Shown here one piece after another: positions 14,717 through 23,231 of a stretch of DNA of 35,668 nt. Every line of letters begins with the position of its first letter. The first letter of the stretch is position 1. Location of the stretch: positions 1 to 35,668 of the forward strand of contig NZ_JAKEIP010000068.1 in assembly GCF_021474425.1 (NCBI RefSeq). The letters run 5' to 3'. Below the pieces are notes generated by a model. It worked only from the letters and a program-made list of their open reading frames with translations. It made no database searches and was not told the origin of the DNA. This DNA is from Streptomyces muensis. Its GTDB lineage: Bacteria; Actinomycetota; Actinomycetes; Streptomycetales; Streptomycetaceae. A program made the position numbers and the translations under genes.

Positions 14717-16453
14717 TCAGCCGGTGATCACCAGGCCGACGATCTCGTCGTCCGAGAACCACACTCGGACTTCGGGCCGTCCCCCCGCGAAGGCGGTGTG
14801 GACCGCCTGGCGGATCTCCGGGGACGGGTGGTTCAGGTTGCGCCAGCCGCCGGCCACGAACAGCCGGAGCCTGGGCGGAAGTTCGCGAGGGTAGGGCAGG
14901 AGCTCGTCCCAGTAGCGTTGGGCGAGGCCGGAGCCGACCGCGTGCGGCACCAGACGGTTGACGGCCGCCCTGATGTCGGGCCGGTTGCCGATCCGCTGGG
15001 AGGCGGGCCGGCCCGGCGCGTCCTGCTGCGGGGAGCCCGTCGCCCGCAGCACCTCGCGGGCACGTTCCGGGGTCATCGGCGGCTGACCGGCGGCCTTGAG
15101 CATGCCCTGCAGCGCGGCCAGCGCGCCGACCACGACCGGGGAGGCGGACGACGTCCCCGAGAACGTGTCGGTGTACCAGGTGATCTCCTCCGGACCACCC
15201 TGGAGATCACCGGGCCGGTCCCAGAAGCCCCCCGTCGTCGTCACCTCACGCCCCCAGCCCTGCGCGTCCACGCGGGCGCCGTAGTTGGAGAACGCCAGCC
15301 GTGAGCGGTCCGGGCCGTGGTCGCGGCCGTGGGTGCCGGGCGGCGGGGCGCCCGCCCCGACCAGGACGGCGCCGGAGGCCGGGTTGGACGGGTTGAAGGG
15401 GTTGCGCCACGACTCGGGGAACCCGTCCGGGCGGCGCTCGTAGACCGCGTCGTCGAGCGACTCGGCGCCGTTGCCGGCGGCGGCGACCACGAGGACCCCC
15501 TTGGCGGTGGCGTAGCGGACGGCGGCGAGGTCGTCCGGCCACCATTCGAGCGCGATGTAGCCGCGCTGGTCGTCACGCTCGGCGTACTCGAACCGGGGCC
15601 CCGGGCGGTGCAGTTCGATCAGCACGATGTCGCCGGGGCCCAGCCGCTCGGCCGCGGCGTGGATCGCGGGCGCCGTGCCGATGCCCTGGAACGAGGCGGC
15701 GGCCGTCACCGCATCGGGAACGATGCCGGTGATGCCGTGCTCGCCCCGGTCGCCGCCGATCACCCCGATCACGGCGGTGCCGTGGTTGCGCCAGGCGAGG
15801 TCGGTCAGCGGGGTGCCGACGACGACGCCGGCCAGCTTCGCCGCCAGGTCCTCGTGGCCCAGCTGCCAGGAGCCCTCCACGTCGATCACGGTGACGCCCT
15901 GACCGGTGCCGCCGGGCCGCTGCCAGGCCCAGTGCGCGTCGACGCCCTCGGGCGCGGGCCGCAGATAGCCCTGCCGGCCGCTGTAGTCGGGCGTGACCGG
16001 CGCGCCCTCCTTCAGCCGCCCGCTCTCCTCCCCGACCTGCCCGATCGTGGCCGGCACGGCACCCGGCTTCACATACGCCGTGTCGATGCCCGGCAACGCC
16101 GCGATACGGGCCCGCAGCTCCTCGGCACGGCTCTCCCCGCCGCGCACCCGGTAGAACAGCGCCAGGTCCGGCACGTCCTCGGCGCCGGGCTGCGGGGCGG
16201 CGGCCTGCGACAGCCGCTCCTCGCTGCCGAACAGCGGCTCCAGCGCGAGCTGTTCGTCGCTGAGGAACATGTCGAGCGCCGACACATCGGCGCCCGCCGC
16301 CGACCGGACGCCCTCGGCCCGGGCCCGCAGCCGGGCCTCCGGGCGGGCGACGACGATCAGCTCCTGCTCGGCCCCTCGATAGGTGAATCCCGCTCCGTCG
16401 GGCCCCGGCCCGGACGCTCCCGGGCCCTGCGCCGGCTCTGCCTGGTCGGTCAT
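14717..16453 (-). CDS. Subtilisin-like S8 serine peptidase without signal peptide
   Basis: S8-family peptidase of 578 aa. The catalytic triad is complete: D191 in VIDVEGSW, H224 in RNHGTAV and S435 in FSGTSSASP. A propeptide-like N-terminal domain of about 150 residues (ELIVVARPEARLRARAEG, YRVRGGESRAEELRARI) precedes it. A C-terminal domain of about 75 residues (LPPRLRLFVAGGWRNLNH, ending VWFSDDEIVGLVITG) follows it. The N-terminus MTDQAEPAQGPG is not a Sec or Tat signal, so the enzyme is cytoplasmic or exported by another route. The ATG at 16453 was chosen for its GGGAG at a distance of 12; longer readings run into the divergent promoter region. The Gln-rich gene follows in the same operon. 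Confidence 0.9.
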   Translation of the reverse strand: MTDQAEPAQGPGASGPGPDGAGFTYRGAEQELIVVARPEARLRARAEGVRSAAGADVSALDMFLSDEQLALEPLFGSEERLSQAAAPQPGAEDVPDLALFYRVRGGESRAEELRARIAALPGIDTAYVKPGAVPATIGQVGEESGRLKEGAPVTPDYSGRQGYLRPAPEGVDAHWAWQRPGGTGQGVTVIDVEGSWQLGHEDLAAKLAGVVVGTPLTDLAWRNHGTAVIGVIGGDRGEHGITGIVPDAVTAAASFQGIGTAPAIHAAAERLGPGDIVLIELHRPGPRFEYAERDDQRGYIALEWWPDDLAAVRYATAKGVLVVAAAGNGAESLDDAVYERRPDGFPESWRNPFNPSNPASGAVLVGAGAPPPGTHGRDHGPDRSRLAFSNYGARVDAQGWGREVTTTGGFWDRPGDLQGGPEEITWYTDTFSGTSSASPVVVGALAALQGMLKAAGQPPMTPERAREVLRATGSPQQDAPGRPASQRIGNRPDIRAAVNRLVPHAVGSGLAQRYWDELLPYPRELPPRLRLFVAGGWRNLNHPSPEIRQAVHTAFAGGRPEVRVWFSDDEIVGLVITG

Positions 16454-16763
16454 CGTCTGCCGCTCCCTTCGGTTCCAGCGGATACCAAGTGCGGGTGGTG
16501 CGGCGCGCCTTCGGGGGACAACCAAGCACGCCCGGCCCGGTCCGTCCAGACTTATTTCGCCAACTCTGTTTGAAACAAGTTGAATTGGGCAACGTGTGCA
16601 ATCCGGCGTGAAAGAGATGTCACGGCCCAATCGGGCCAGATGTGTCCAGTCGCTGTCGAGAGGCTGTCTACGGCTGCGGAGGCGCCCGGCGTGTGGTGGG
16701 GTGGAGGAGTCAGTTGACCGTTGGACCAGCTGCCCGCCGGTCCTGTCCGCGGAAGGACGCACC
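16454..16763. promoter_or_regulatory. Divergent promoter region with a near-palindrome
   Basis: 310 bp without a gene, between the minus-strand subtilase and the plus-strand Tat-exported protein gene. It is less GC-rich around 16550-16600. It holds AACTCTGTTTGAAACAAGTT (16562-16581), a near-palindrome with arms AACT-TGTTT and AAACA-AGTT around a central G and one extra C. This could be an operator for one or both genes. No other clear promoter was assigned. Confidence 0.4.
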
Positions 16764-17738
16764 GTGGCCTCCGAACACCGCTCCTTCGCACCTCAGCTCA
16801 GCCGCCGCAGACTCCTCACGGCCACCGCCGCCACCGCCGGTGCCGTGCTCGTCGGATCGGCAGGCACCCCCGCCACCGCGGCCGGAAGGACCCGGCCCGC
16901 CGTGATCCGCCTCCCGAACGGCTTCCGCCCGGAGGGCATCGCCATCGGCGGCGGACCGTACGCCTACCTCGGCTCGCTCGGCGACGGCTCGATCTACCGC
17001 GCAGACCTGCGCACCGGCGAGGGCGGCGTCATCTCGGCCGGACCCGGCACCCCCTCGGTCGGCCTCAAACTCGATCACCGGGGACGCCTCTTCGTCGCCG
17101 GACGCGGCGAGGGCGCCCGCGTCGTGGACGCCCGCACCGGCGAGATCCTCGCCTCCTACACCCTCACCACGGCGACCCCGACCTTCGCCAACGACGTGTT
17201 CCTGACCCCGCGCACGGCCTGGTTCACCGACTCCTACCAGCCCGCGCTGTACGCCCTGCCGCTCGGCCGGCACGGCGAACTGCCGGACGCGGACGACGTC
17301 GTGACGATCACCCTGAGCGGCGACTGGAGCCAGGTCCCCGGCGAGGTCGTGAACGCCAACGGCATCACGAGCACCCCCGACGGATCCGCGCTGCTCGTGG
17401 TGCAGTCCGGGGTCGGCGGCCTGCACCGCGTCAACCCGCGCACCGGTGCCACCCAGCTCGTCGACCTCGGCGACGCGGCCCCGCTCACCAACGGCGACGG
17501 ACTGCTGCTGACCGGACGCACGCTGTACGTCGTCCAGAACCGGCAGAACGCCGTCGACGTGTTCAGACTCGCCGCCGACGGCCGCAGCGGCGTCTTCCAG
17601 CGCCGTATCACCGACCCGCTCTTCGACGTGCCGACCACGGCCGCCGCGTACCGGGGCCGCCTCTACCTGCCCAACGCGCGCTTCACGACCACGCCGACAC
17701 CGGAGACGACGTACGACGTGATCTCGGTGCCCGCGTGA
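16764..17738 (+). CDS. Tat-exported beta-propeller (SMP-30/NHL-like) protein
   Basis: Extracytoplasmic protein of 324 aa. A twin-arginine signal is clear: SRRRLLTATAATAG at about residues 14-27, followed by a hydrophobic stretch and an Ala-rich cleavage region (ATAAG, about 44). The rest consists of repeated strand-rich units (AYLGSLGDGSIYRADLRTG, GRLFVAGRGEGARVVDARTG, GLHRVNPRTGATQLVDLG, RTLYVVQNRQNAVDVFRL), as in six-bladed propellers of the SMP-30/gluconolactonase type. Some databases label relatives 'superoxide dismutase', which nothing here supports. Role unknown; a cofactor bound before export is typical of Tat substrates. The GTG at 16764 has GGAAGGACGC upstream. Confidence 0.85.
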   Translation: MASEHRSFAPQLSRRRLLTATAATAGAVLVGSAGTPATAAGRTRPAVIRLPNGFRPEGIAIGGGPYAYLGSLGDGSIYRADLRTGEGGVISAGPGTPSVGLKLDHRGRLFVAGRGEGARVVDARTGEILASYTLTTATPTFANDVFLTPRTAWFTDSYQPALYALPLGRHGELPDADDVVTITLSGDWSQVPGEVVNANGITSTPDGSALLVVQSGVGGLHRVNPRTGATQLVDLGDAAPLTNGDGLLLTGRTLYVVQNRQNAVDVFRLAADGRSGVFQRRITDPLFDVPTTAAAYRGRLYLPNARFTTTPTPETTYDVISVPA

Positions 17739-17759
17739 CGATCTCGCCCGGATGACGAA

Positions 17760-17792
17760 GGAGGGCGGTGCGCAGTCCGCGCACCGCCCTCC
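17760..17792. terminator. Bidirectional terminator
   Basis: Perfect 14-bp inverted repeat (17760-17773 with 17779-17792), 5-base loop, between the convergent propeller and PAC2 genes. Confidence 0.88.
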
Positions 17793-17811
17793 TGTCAGCC
17801 GTTCCGCTCGT

Positions 17812-18798
17812 TCAGTCGTCCGACGACTCGTCGTCGTCCGTGTTGCCCGGCTTCGGTGGCTTCGGCGGCTTGGCGCGGCCGCTCGGATTGTCCTTGAGGA
17901 AGGGGCCGGAGGACTCCCCGCCGTCCGCCGTGGCGTGCCCGCCGGGCGTCGGGCCGCCGCCGTCCCGGCGTCGCAGATACCGCTCGAACTCGCGGGCGAT
18001 GGCCTCGCCCGACGCCTCCGGCAGCTCCGCGGTGTCCCGGGCCTCCTCCAGCGACTGCACGTACTCCGCGACCTCGCTGTCCTCGGCGGCCAGCTGGTCC
18101 ACACCGACCTGCCAGGCGCGCGCGTCCTCGGGCAGCTCGCCCAGCGGGATGCGTACGTCGATCAGGTCCTCGAGCCGGTTGATCAGGGCCAGCGTCGCCT
18201 TCGGGTTGGGCGGCTGCGAGACGTAGTGCGGAACGGCCGCCCACAGCGACACCGCCGGGACACCGGCGTGCGTGCACGCCTCCTGGAGGACGCCCACGAT
18301 GCCCGTCGGGCCCTCGTACTTGGTCTCCTCAAGGTCCATCCGCTGGGCCAGGTCCGTGTCGGACGTCGTCCCGCTGATCGGGACAGGACGCGTGTGCGGG
18401 GTGTCACCGAGCAGGGCGCCCAGGATGACCACCAGCTCCACGCCCAGCTCGTGCGCGAAGCCGAGGAGCTCGTTGCAGAACGAGCGCCAGCGCATGGACG
18501 GTTCGATACCGCGGACGAGTACGAGATCACGTGGCTTGTCGCCGCCGACGCGGACCACCGACAGCCTGGTCGTGGGCCAAGTGATCTTCCGGACGCCCGC
18601 GTCCATCCACACCGTGGGTCGGTTCACCTGGAAGTCGTAGTAGTCCTCGGCGTCCAGCGCCGCGAACACCTCGCCCTTCCACTCCCTGTCCAGATGCGCG
18701 ACCGCGGTGGAGGCGGCGTCGCCGGCATCGTTCCAGCCCTCGAACGCGGCCACCATGACCGGGTCGATCAGCTCGGGAACCCCCTCGAGCTCGATCAC
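17812..18798 (-). CDS. PAC2-family protein (proteasome assembly chaperone 2-like)
   Basis: Protein of 328 aa of the PAC2 family, related in fold to eukaryotic and archaeal proteasome assembly chaperones. Actinobacteria have a proteasome, but a role for this bacterial member in its assembly is not established. Visible features: the N-terminus VIELEGVPELIDPVMVAAF, the central VVILGALLGDTPHTRPVP (about 138-155), and GILQEA-like GVLQEACTHAGVPAVSLWA. The last 60 residues are polar, Pro/Gly-rich and then acidic (NTDDDESSDD) and probably disordered. GTG at 18798 was chosen for the excellent GGAAGGAGG 8 bases upstream. A TAAGGT -10 box on the minus strand lies at 18838-18843. Confidence 0.9.
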   Translation of the reverse strand: MIELEGVPELIDPVMVAAFEGWNDAGDAASTAVAHLDREWKGEVFAALDAEDYYDFQVNRPTVWMDAGVRKITWPTTRLSVVRVGGDKPRDLVLVRGIEPSMRWRSFCNELLGFAHELGVELVVILGALLGDTPHTRPVPISGTTSDTDLAQRMDLEETKYEGPTGIVGVLQEACTHAGVPAVSLWAAVPHYVSQPPNPKATLALINRLEDLIDVRIPLGELPEDARAWQVGVDQLAAEDSEVAEYVQSLEEARDTAELPEASGEAIAREFERYLRRRDGGGPTPGGHATADGGESSGPFLKDNPSGRAKPPKPPKPGNTDDDESSDD

Positions 18799-18877
18799 CC
18801 AGTGCCTCCTTCCGACGTGCCCTCGCTTGACCACCCAACCTTACGGCGTGCGGCGGGGGCGCCCGCAGCCCCCTTGC

Positions 18878-18906
18878 ACGGGGGAGTGAACGGATCACTG
18901 CCCCGT
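18878..18906 (-). terminator. Hairpin after the GntR-family gene
   Basis: 12-bp inverted repeat with one mismatch (18878-18889 with 18895-18906), 5-base loop, 28 bases past the regulator's stop on the minus strand. There is no T-run. Confidence 0.55.
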
Positions 18907-18934
18907 TCGCCACCGGGGAACACCCCGGGCGTCG

Positions 18935-19606
18935 TCACAGCGACGACCGAAGCCACTGCTCCACGCTCGCGATGTGCACCGTCGCCCACGACCTCGCCGC
19001 CTCCGCGTCCCGGTCCCGCAGCGCCGCCAGGATCGCCCGGTGCTCGTGCAGGGTCCGGCTGACCGCGTCCTCCTGGGTCAGCCCGCGCCAGATGCGCGCC
19101 CGCGTCGTCGGCCCCGACAGGCCGTCCAGGAGCGAGCACAGCACCGAGTTCCCCGAACTCTGCACGATGCCCCGGTGGAACTCCAGGTCACAGGCGACGA
19201 GCTCCTCCACCGACGGGGCCTCGCCGAGCTTGTCCAACTGGTTCGTCAGCGCGTTCAGTTGCTGCTCGCTGATTCGGGCCGCGGCCATCGCCGTGGCGGC
19301 CGGCTCCAGGATGCGGCGCACCGCGAGGAACTCCAGCACCGTGTCGTCGCGGTGGAAGTCGACGACGAAGCTCAGCGCCTCCAGCAGCAGTTGCGGATCC
19401 AGGCTCGTGACATAGGTGCCGTCGCCCTGCCGTACGTCCAGGATCCGGATCAGCGACAGGGCGCGCACGGCCTCCCGCAGGGAGTTGCGGGACAGCCCGA
19501 GCTCGGCGGCCAGCTCGCTCTCCTTGGGGAGCCGGTCGCCGGGGCGCAGCGCGCCGGAGACGATCATGCCCTTGATCTTCTCGATCGCCTCGTCGGTGAC
19601 TGCCAT
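18935..19606 (-). CDS. FadR-subfamily GntR transcriptional regulator
   Basis: DNA-binding regulator of 223 aa. The N-terminal winged helix (about residues 1-70) has the GntR signature (GDRLPKESELAAELGLSRN, SLREAVRALSL). The FCD effector domain (about 80-215) has the usual metal-binding pattern of Asp and His (CDLEFHRGIVQSSGN, TLHEHRAIL). Such proteins usually sense a carboxylate or sugar acid, with metal in the pocket; the ligand here is unknown. The ATG at 19606 has GGGAGG upstream. A palindrome at 19627-19653 directly upstream suggests self-regulation. It lies between glpD and the PAC2 gene; whether it acts on the glycerol genes cannot be told. Confidence 0.92.
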   Translation of the reverse strand: MAVTDEAIEKIKGMIVSGALRPGDRLPKESELAAELGLSRNSLREAVRALSLIRILDVRQGDGTYVTSLDPQLLLEALSFVVDFHRDDTVLEFLAVRRILEPAATAMAAARISEQQLNALTNQLDKLGEAPSVEELVACDLEFHRGIVQSSGNSVLCSLLDGLSGPTTRARIWRGLTQEDAVSRTLHEHRAILAALRDRDAEAARSWATVHIASVEQWLRSSL

Positions 19607-19626
19607 GGCCGCCCTCCCGTCGTTCA

Positions 19627-19653
19627 GGATGTCGTGCGAGACATCCGACGTCT
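19627..19653 (-). promoter_or_regulatory. Candidate GntR/FadR-type operator (autoregulation)
   Basis: Two overlapping symmetric elements lie 21-47 bases upstream of the regulator ATG: GGATGTC-N6-GACATCC (19627-19646, perfect 7-bp arms) and AGACATCCGACGTCT (19639-19653, arms matching 6 of 7 about a central C). The second resembles operators of FadR-type regulators of Streptomyces as I remember them. Confidence 0.55.
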
Positions 19654-19758
19654 CAGCCCACATTATGCGGCCAGATCAGACGAGCGCCTCCAGGTCCGCG
19701 ATCACCGTCTCCTCGTCCGGCGCTGACGGGGACGTAGGTCTCGAACACCGACAGACGA

Positions 19759-19792
19759 AAGGGGCGGCTCCGTCGGCGTGGAGCCGCCCCTT
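19759..19792 (-). terminator. Terminator of the glp operon
   Basis: Perfect 13-bp inverted repeat (19759-19771 with 19780-19792), 8-base loop. Read on the minus strand it ends in TTTCGTC, so it suits glpD, which stops at 19927. The interval 19607-19926 contains no gene. Confidence 0.85.
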
Positions 19793-19880
19793 CCGGTGGT
19801 GGCCGGCCCCGGTGCGGAAGAACGCGGGGTGGCCGCCCTCGTGCGGTCCGGCCTGGTCAGGGGAGTGGCCGGACCTGACA

Positions 19881-19915
19881 CCGAGGGAGGCTCATCCGGC
19901 GAAAACCTCCCTCGG
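19881..19915 (-). terminator. Hairpin directly after glpD
   Basis: Perfect 10-bp inverted repeat (19881-19890 with 19906-19915), 15-base loop, 11 bases past the glpD stop. With the stronger hairpin at 19759-19792 it may form a tandem terminator or protect the mRNA 3' end. Confidence 0.55.
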
Positions 19916-19926
19916 CGCCGCGAGGC

Positions 19927-21543
19927 TCACTTCTTGTCGAGCAGGTCCTGCACCTTCGCCCGGACGTCGTCCGTGGCCAGACCCCGGATCGTCAGCGTCG
20001 TCCGGCGGCGCAGCACGTCGTCCTGCGTCTCGGCCCACTCGTTGTCCCGGGCGTAGACGACCTGGGCCCAGATCTCCGGGGCGTCGGGGTGGACGCGCTC
20101 GCCCAGCTCCGGGTTCTCGTTGGCGATGCGGGCGATGTCGAAGGCCAGCGAACCGTAGTGCGTGGCCAGGTGCTTGGCGGTGTCGGCCGCCATGCGCGGG
20201 CCGGGCGCCGGGCGGTCGGTCAGCAGCCGGTGGGCGACCGCACGCGGGTTGGCGATGCCCGGCAGCGGCAGCTTCTTCGGGAGGGAGGCGATGGGCTCGA
20301 AGTCGTCGCCCAGCGGGTGGCCCGGCAGCGCCTCCAGCTTCTTCATGATGGTGCGGCCGATGTGCCGGAAGGTCGTCCACTTGCCGCCCGCGACGGACAG
20401 CATCCCGCCCCGGCCCTCGGTCACCACGGTCTCGCGCTTGGCCTTCGCGGTGTCACCGGGACCGCCCGGCAGCACCCGCAGACCCGCGAACGCGTACGTG
20501 ATCAGATCCCGGTCCAGCTGCTGGTCCCGGATGGAGAACGCCGCCTCGTCGAGTATCTGGGCCGTGTCCTTCTCGGTGACCGAGACGTCCGCCGGGTCGC
20601 CCTCGAACTCCTCGTCCGTGGTGCCCAGCAGCAGCATGTCCTCCCAGGGCAGGGCGAACGTGATGCGGTACTTGTCGATCGGGGTCGCGAGCGCAGCCTT
20701 CCACGGCGCCGTCCGCTTCAGGACCAGGTGCGCGCCCTTCGACAGCCGGATCGACGGCGCGGCGTCCGGGTCCTCCATCTTGCGCAGGTGGTCGACCCAG
20801 GGCCCGGTCGCGTTCAGCACGAGACGGGCGTTGACCCCGAACTCGTCGCCGGACAGCCGGTCCTTGAGGTCCGCTCCGGTCACCCGGCCCTTGGTGAAGC
20901 GCAGGCCGGTGACCTCGGCGTGGTTGAGCACGACCGCGCCCGCCTCGACGGCCCCGCGGACCGTCATCAGCGCCATGCGCGCGTCGTTCATCTGGTCGTC
21001 GCCGTACACGGCCACGGCCTTGAGGTTGTCGGTGCGCAGCTCGGGCACGTCCTGCGCCGCCTTGGCGGGGGACAGGAGGTGGCCGACGCCGTCACCGAAC
21101 GCGGAGAGCGCGGAGTAGGCGAAGACGCCCGCCCCGAGCTTCGCGGCGCCGTGCGGCCCGCCCTTGTACACGGGGAGGTAGAACGTGAGCGGGTTCGCCA
21201 GGTGAGGTGCCACCTGGCGGGAGACCGCACGGCGCTCGAAGTGGTTCTCCGCCACCAGCTTCACCGCGCCGGTCTGCAGATAGCGCAGACCGCCGTGGAG
21301 CAGCTTGGAGGAGGCGGAGGAGGTGGCGCCGGCGAAGTCACCGGCGTCGACCAGAGCCACCCGCAGGCCGGACTGCGCGGCGTGCCAGGCGGTGGAGATG
21401 CCCAGGATGCCGCCGCCGATCACGAGAAGGTCGTACGACGCCTTGGCGAGCTGCTCCCGGGTCTCGGCGCGGCTCGGGTTGGAGCCGGAGGCCGGGCGCA
21501 TACCGAGGGCAGGCACGGACTGCAAGGTGGTCTGACTGGTCAT
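19927..21543 (-). CDS. glpD: Aerobic glycerol-3-phosphate dehydrogenase GlpD
   Basis: FAD-dependent enzyme of 538 aa that oxidises sn-glycerol-3-phosphate to dihydroxyacetone phosphate at the membrane and feeds electrons to the quinone pool. The N-terminal dinucleotide-binding motif is YDLLVIGGGILGISTAW (about 37-53), followed by GATSSASSKLLHGGLRYL, the family's GlpD signature. The substrate-binding region includes GPWVDHLRKM and SKGAHLVLK, and the C-terminal helical DAO_C domain covers about 400-530. The ATG at 21543 follows GAGGAG at a distance of 13. It is the last gene of glpF-glpK-glpD, 49 bases after glpK, and ends ahead of two hairpins. Confidence 0.97.
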   Translation of the reverse strand: MTSQTTLQSVPALGMRPASGSNPSRAETREQLAKASYDLLVIGGGILGISTAWHAAQSGLRVALVDAGDFAGATSSASSKLLHGGLRYLQTGAVKLVAENHFERRAVSRQVAPHLANPLTFYLPVYKGGPHGAAKLGAGVFAYSALSAFGDGVGHLLSPAKAAQDVPELRTDNLKAVAVYGDDQMNDARMALMTVRGAVEAGAVVLNHAEVTGLRFTKGRVTGADLKDRLSGDEFGVNARLVLNATGPWVDHLRKMEDPDAAPSIRLSKGAHLVLKRTAPWKAALATPIDKYRITFALPWEDMLLLGTTDEEFEGDPADVSVTEKDTAQILDEAAFSIRDQQLDRDLITYAFAGLRVLPGGPGDTAKAKRETVVTEGRGGMLSVAGGKWTTFRHIGRTIMKKLEALPGHPLGDDFEPIASLPKKLPLPGIANPRAVAHRLLTDRPAPGPRMAADTAKHLATHYGSLAFDIARIANENPELGERVHPDAPEIWAQVVYARDNEWAETQDDVLRRRTTLTIRGLATDDVRAKVQDLLDKK

Positions 21544-21592
21544 TTCGGGTTCTTACTCCTCATCAGAGTTCGAGAGCTGGCAAGAGCTGCTG

Positions 21593-23134
21593 TCAGCTCT
21601 CGTCGTCCTCGAGCCAGCCCATGGTCCGCTCGACGGCCTTGAGCCAGTTCTTGTACTCACGGTCGCGGGTCTCCGCGTCCATGCGGGGGGTCCACTCGGC
21701 GGCCCGGCGCCAGTTGGCGCGCAGGTCGTCGGTGTTGTTCCAGAAGCCGACGGCGAGACCGGCGGCGTAGGCGGCGCCGAGGCAGGTGGTCTCGGCGACC
21801 ATCGGGCGCACCACGGGGGCGTCCAGGACGTCGGAGAGCGTCTGCATCAGCAGGTTGTTGGCGGTCATGCCACCGTCGACCTTGAGGGCCACCAGCTCGT
21901 CACCGGAGTCCTTGACCATGGCGTCGGCGATCTCCCGGGTCTGCCAGGCGGTGGCCTCCAGGACGGCACGCGCGAGGTGCGCCTTGGTGACGTACCGGGT
22001 CAGGCCGGCGATCACACCGCGGGCGTCGGAACGCCAGTGCGGGGCGAACAGGCCGGAGAAGGCCGGCACGAAGTAGGCGCCGCCGTTGTCCTCGACCGAC
22101 AGCGCGAGCGTCTCGATCTCGGCCGCGGTGGAGATCAGACCCATCTGGTCGCGCATCCACTGCACCAGCGAACCGGTGACGGCGATCGAGCCCTCCAGGG
22201 CGTAGACCGTCGGCTGGTCGCCGATCTTGTAGCCGACCGTGGTCAGCAGACCCGCGTAGGAGTTGATGATCTTTTCACCGGTGTTCATCACCATGAAGGT
22301 GCCGGTGCCGTACGTCGACTTGACCTCGCCCTCGGAGAAACAGGTCTGGCCGAACAGGGCCGCCTGCTGGTCGCCGAGCGCGGAGGCGACCGGGATGCCG
22401 CCGAGCAGGTCGCCCAGCTTGCCGCCGGTGACCTCGCCGTAGACCTCGGCGGAGGAGCGGATCTCGGGCAGGATCTGCAGCGGCACACCGATCGACTCGG
22501 CGATCTTGTCGTCCCACGCCATGGTGTGCAGGTTCATCAGCATGGTGCGCGAGGCGTTGGTGACGTCGGTGACGTGCTTGCCGCCGTTGACACCGCCGGT
22601 CAGGTTCCAGATGACCCAGGTGTCCATGGTGCCGAAGAGGATGTCGCCGGCCTCGGCGCGCTCCTTGAGGCCCTCGACGTTGTCCAGCAGCCAGCGGGCC
22701 TTGGGACCGGCGAAGTAGGAGGCGAGGGGCAGACCGGTCTCACGGCGGAAGCGGTCCTGCCCGACATTGCGGCCGAGCTCCTTGCAGAGCGCGTCGGTGC
22801 GGGTGTCCTGCCAGACGATGGCGTTGTGGACGGGCTCACCGGTGTTCTTGTCCCACAGCACGGTGGTCTCGCGCTGGTTGGTGATGCCGATGGCCTTGAT
22901 GTCGTCGCGGGTGATGCCGGCCTTGGCGATGGCTCCGGCGACGACCTCCTGGACGTTGGTCCAGATCTCGGTGGCGTTGTGCTCGACCCAGCCCGGCTTC
23001 GGGAAGATCTGCTCGTGCTCCTTCTGGTCGACGGAGACGATCCGGCCGTCGCGGTCGAAGACGATGCAGCGGGACGAGGTGGTGCCCTGGTCGATGGCGG
23101 CGATGAAGGGGCCGGCGGTGTGGGCGTCGGTCAC
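21593..23134 (-). CDS. glpK: Glycerol kinase GlpK
   Basis: FGGY-family kinase of 513 aa that phosphorylates glycerol with ATP. The N-terminal phosphate loop is AAIDQGTTSSRCIVFDRDG (about 12-30). Other signatures are KPGWVEHNATEIW, NAIVWQDTRT, STYGTGTFMVMNTG, LEGSIAVTGSLVQWMRD, FVPAFSGLFAPHW and the adenosine-binding DGGMTANNLLMQ. Length is normal for the family. It sits between glpF (97-bp gap) and glpD (49-bp gap) in the same orientation and would be co-transcribed under GylR control. The end of the protein, VERTMGWLEDDES, is acidic. Confidence 0.98.
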   Translation of the reverse strand: MTDAHTAGPFIAAIDQGTTSSRCIVFDRDGRIVSVDQKEHEQIFPKPGWVEHNATEIWTNVQEVVAGAIAKAGITRDDIKAIGITNQRETTVLWDKNTGEPVHNAIVWQDTRTDALCKELGRNVGQDRFRRETGLPLASYFAGPKARWLLDNVEGLKERAEAGDILFGTMDTWVIWNLTGGVNGGKHVTDVTNASRTMLMNLHTMAWDDKIAESIGVPLQILPEIRSSAEVYGEVTGGKLGDLLGGIPVASALGDQQAALFGQTCFSEGEVKSTYGTGTFMVMNTGEKIINSYAGLLTTVGYKIGDQPTVYALEGSIAVTGSLVQWMRDQMGLISTAAEIETLALSVEDNGGAYFVPAFSGLFAPHWRSDARGVIAGLTRYVTKAHLARAVLEATAWQTREIADAMVKDSGDELVALKVDGGMTANNLLMQTLSDVLDAPVVRPMVAETTCLGAAYAAGLAVGFWNNTDDLRANWRRAAEWTPRMDAETRDREYKNWLKAVERTMGWLEDDES

Positions 23135-23231
23135 TGTTAGCTCCTGGAAGTTCCGTGGTTATGGGGCTTTACGTACGGCGCGCGCTGAGAGTTTCGTTGC
23201 GTATCACCCGGATGGGTGAAGCTCGCTGCTC

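Noticed and set aside
14664..14762. Longer N-terminus for the Gln-rich protein
   Set aside because: The extension overlaps the end of the subtilase gene and is Arg-rich; the ATG at 14663 has its own ribosome site.
16454..16762. Longer N-terminus for the subtilase, adding about 100 residues
   Set aside because: It would use the divergent promoter region as coding sequence; the ATG at 16453 has GGGAG at a good distance.
19778..20056. A 92-codon plus-strand frame near the end of glpD
   Set aside because: It begins inside a terminator hairpin and overlaps glpD on the other strand; no family resemblance.
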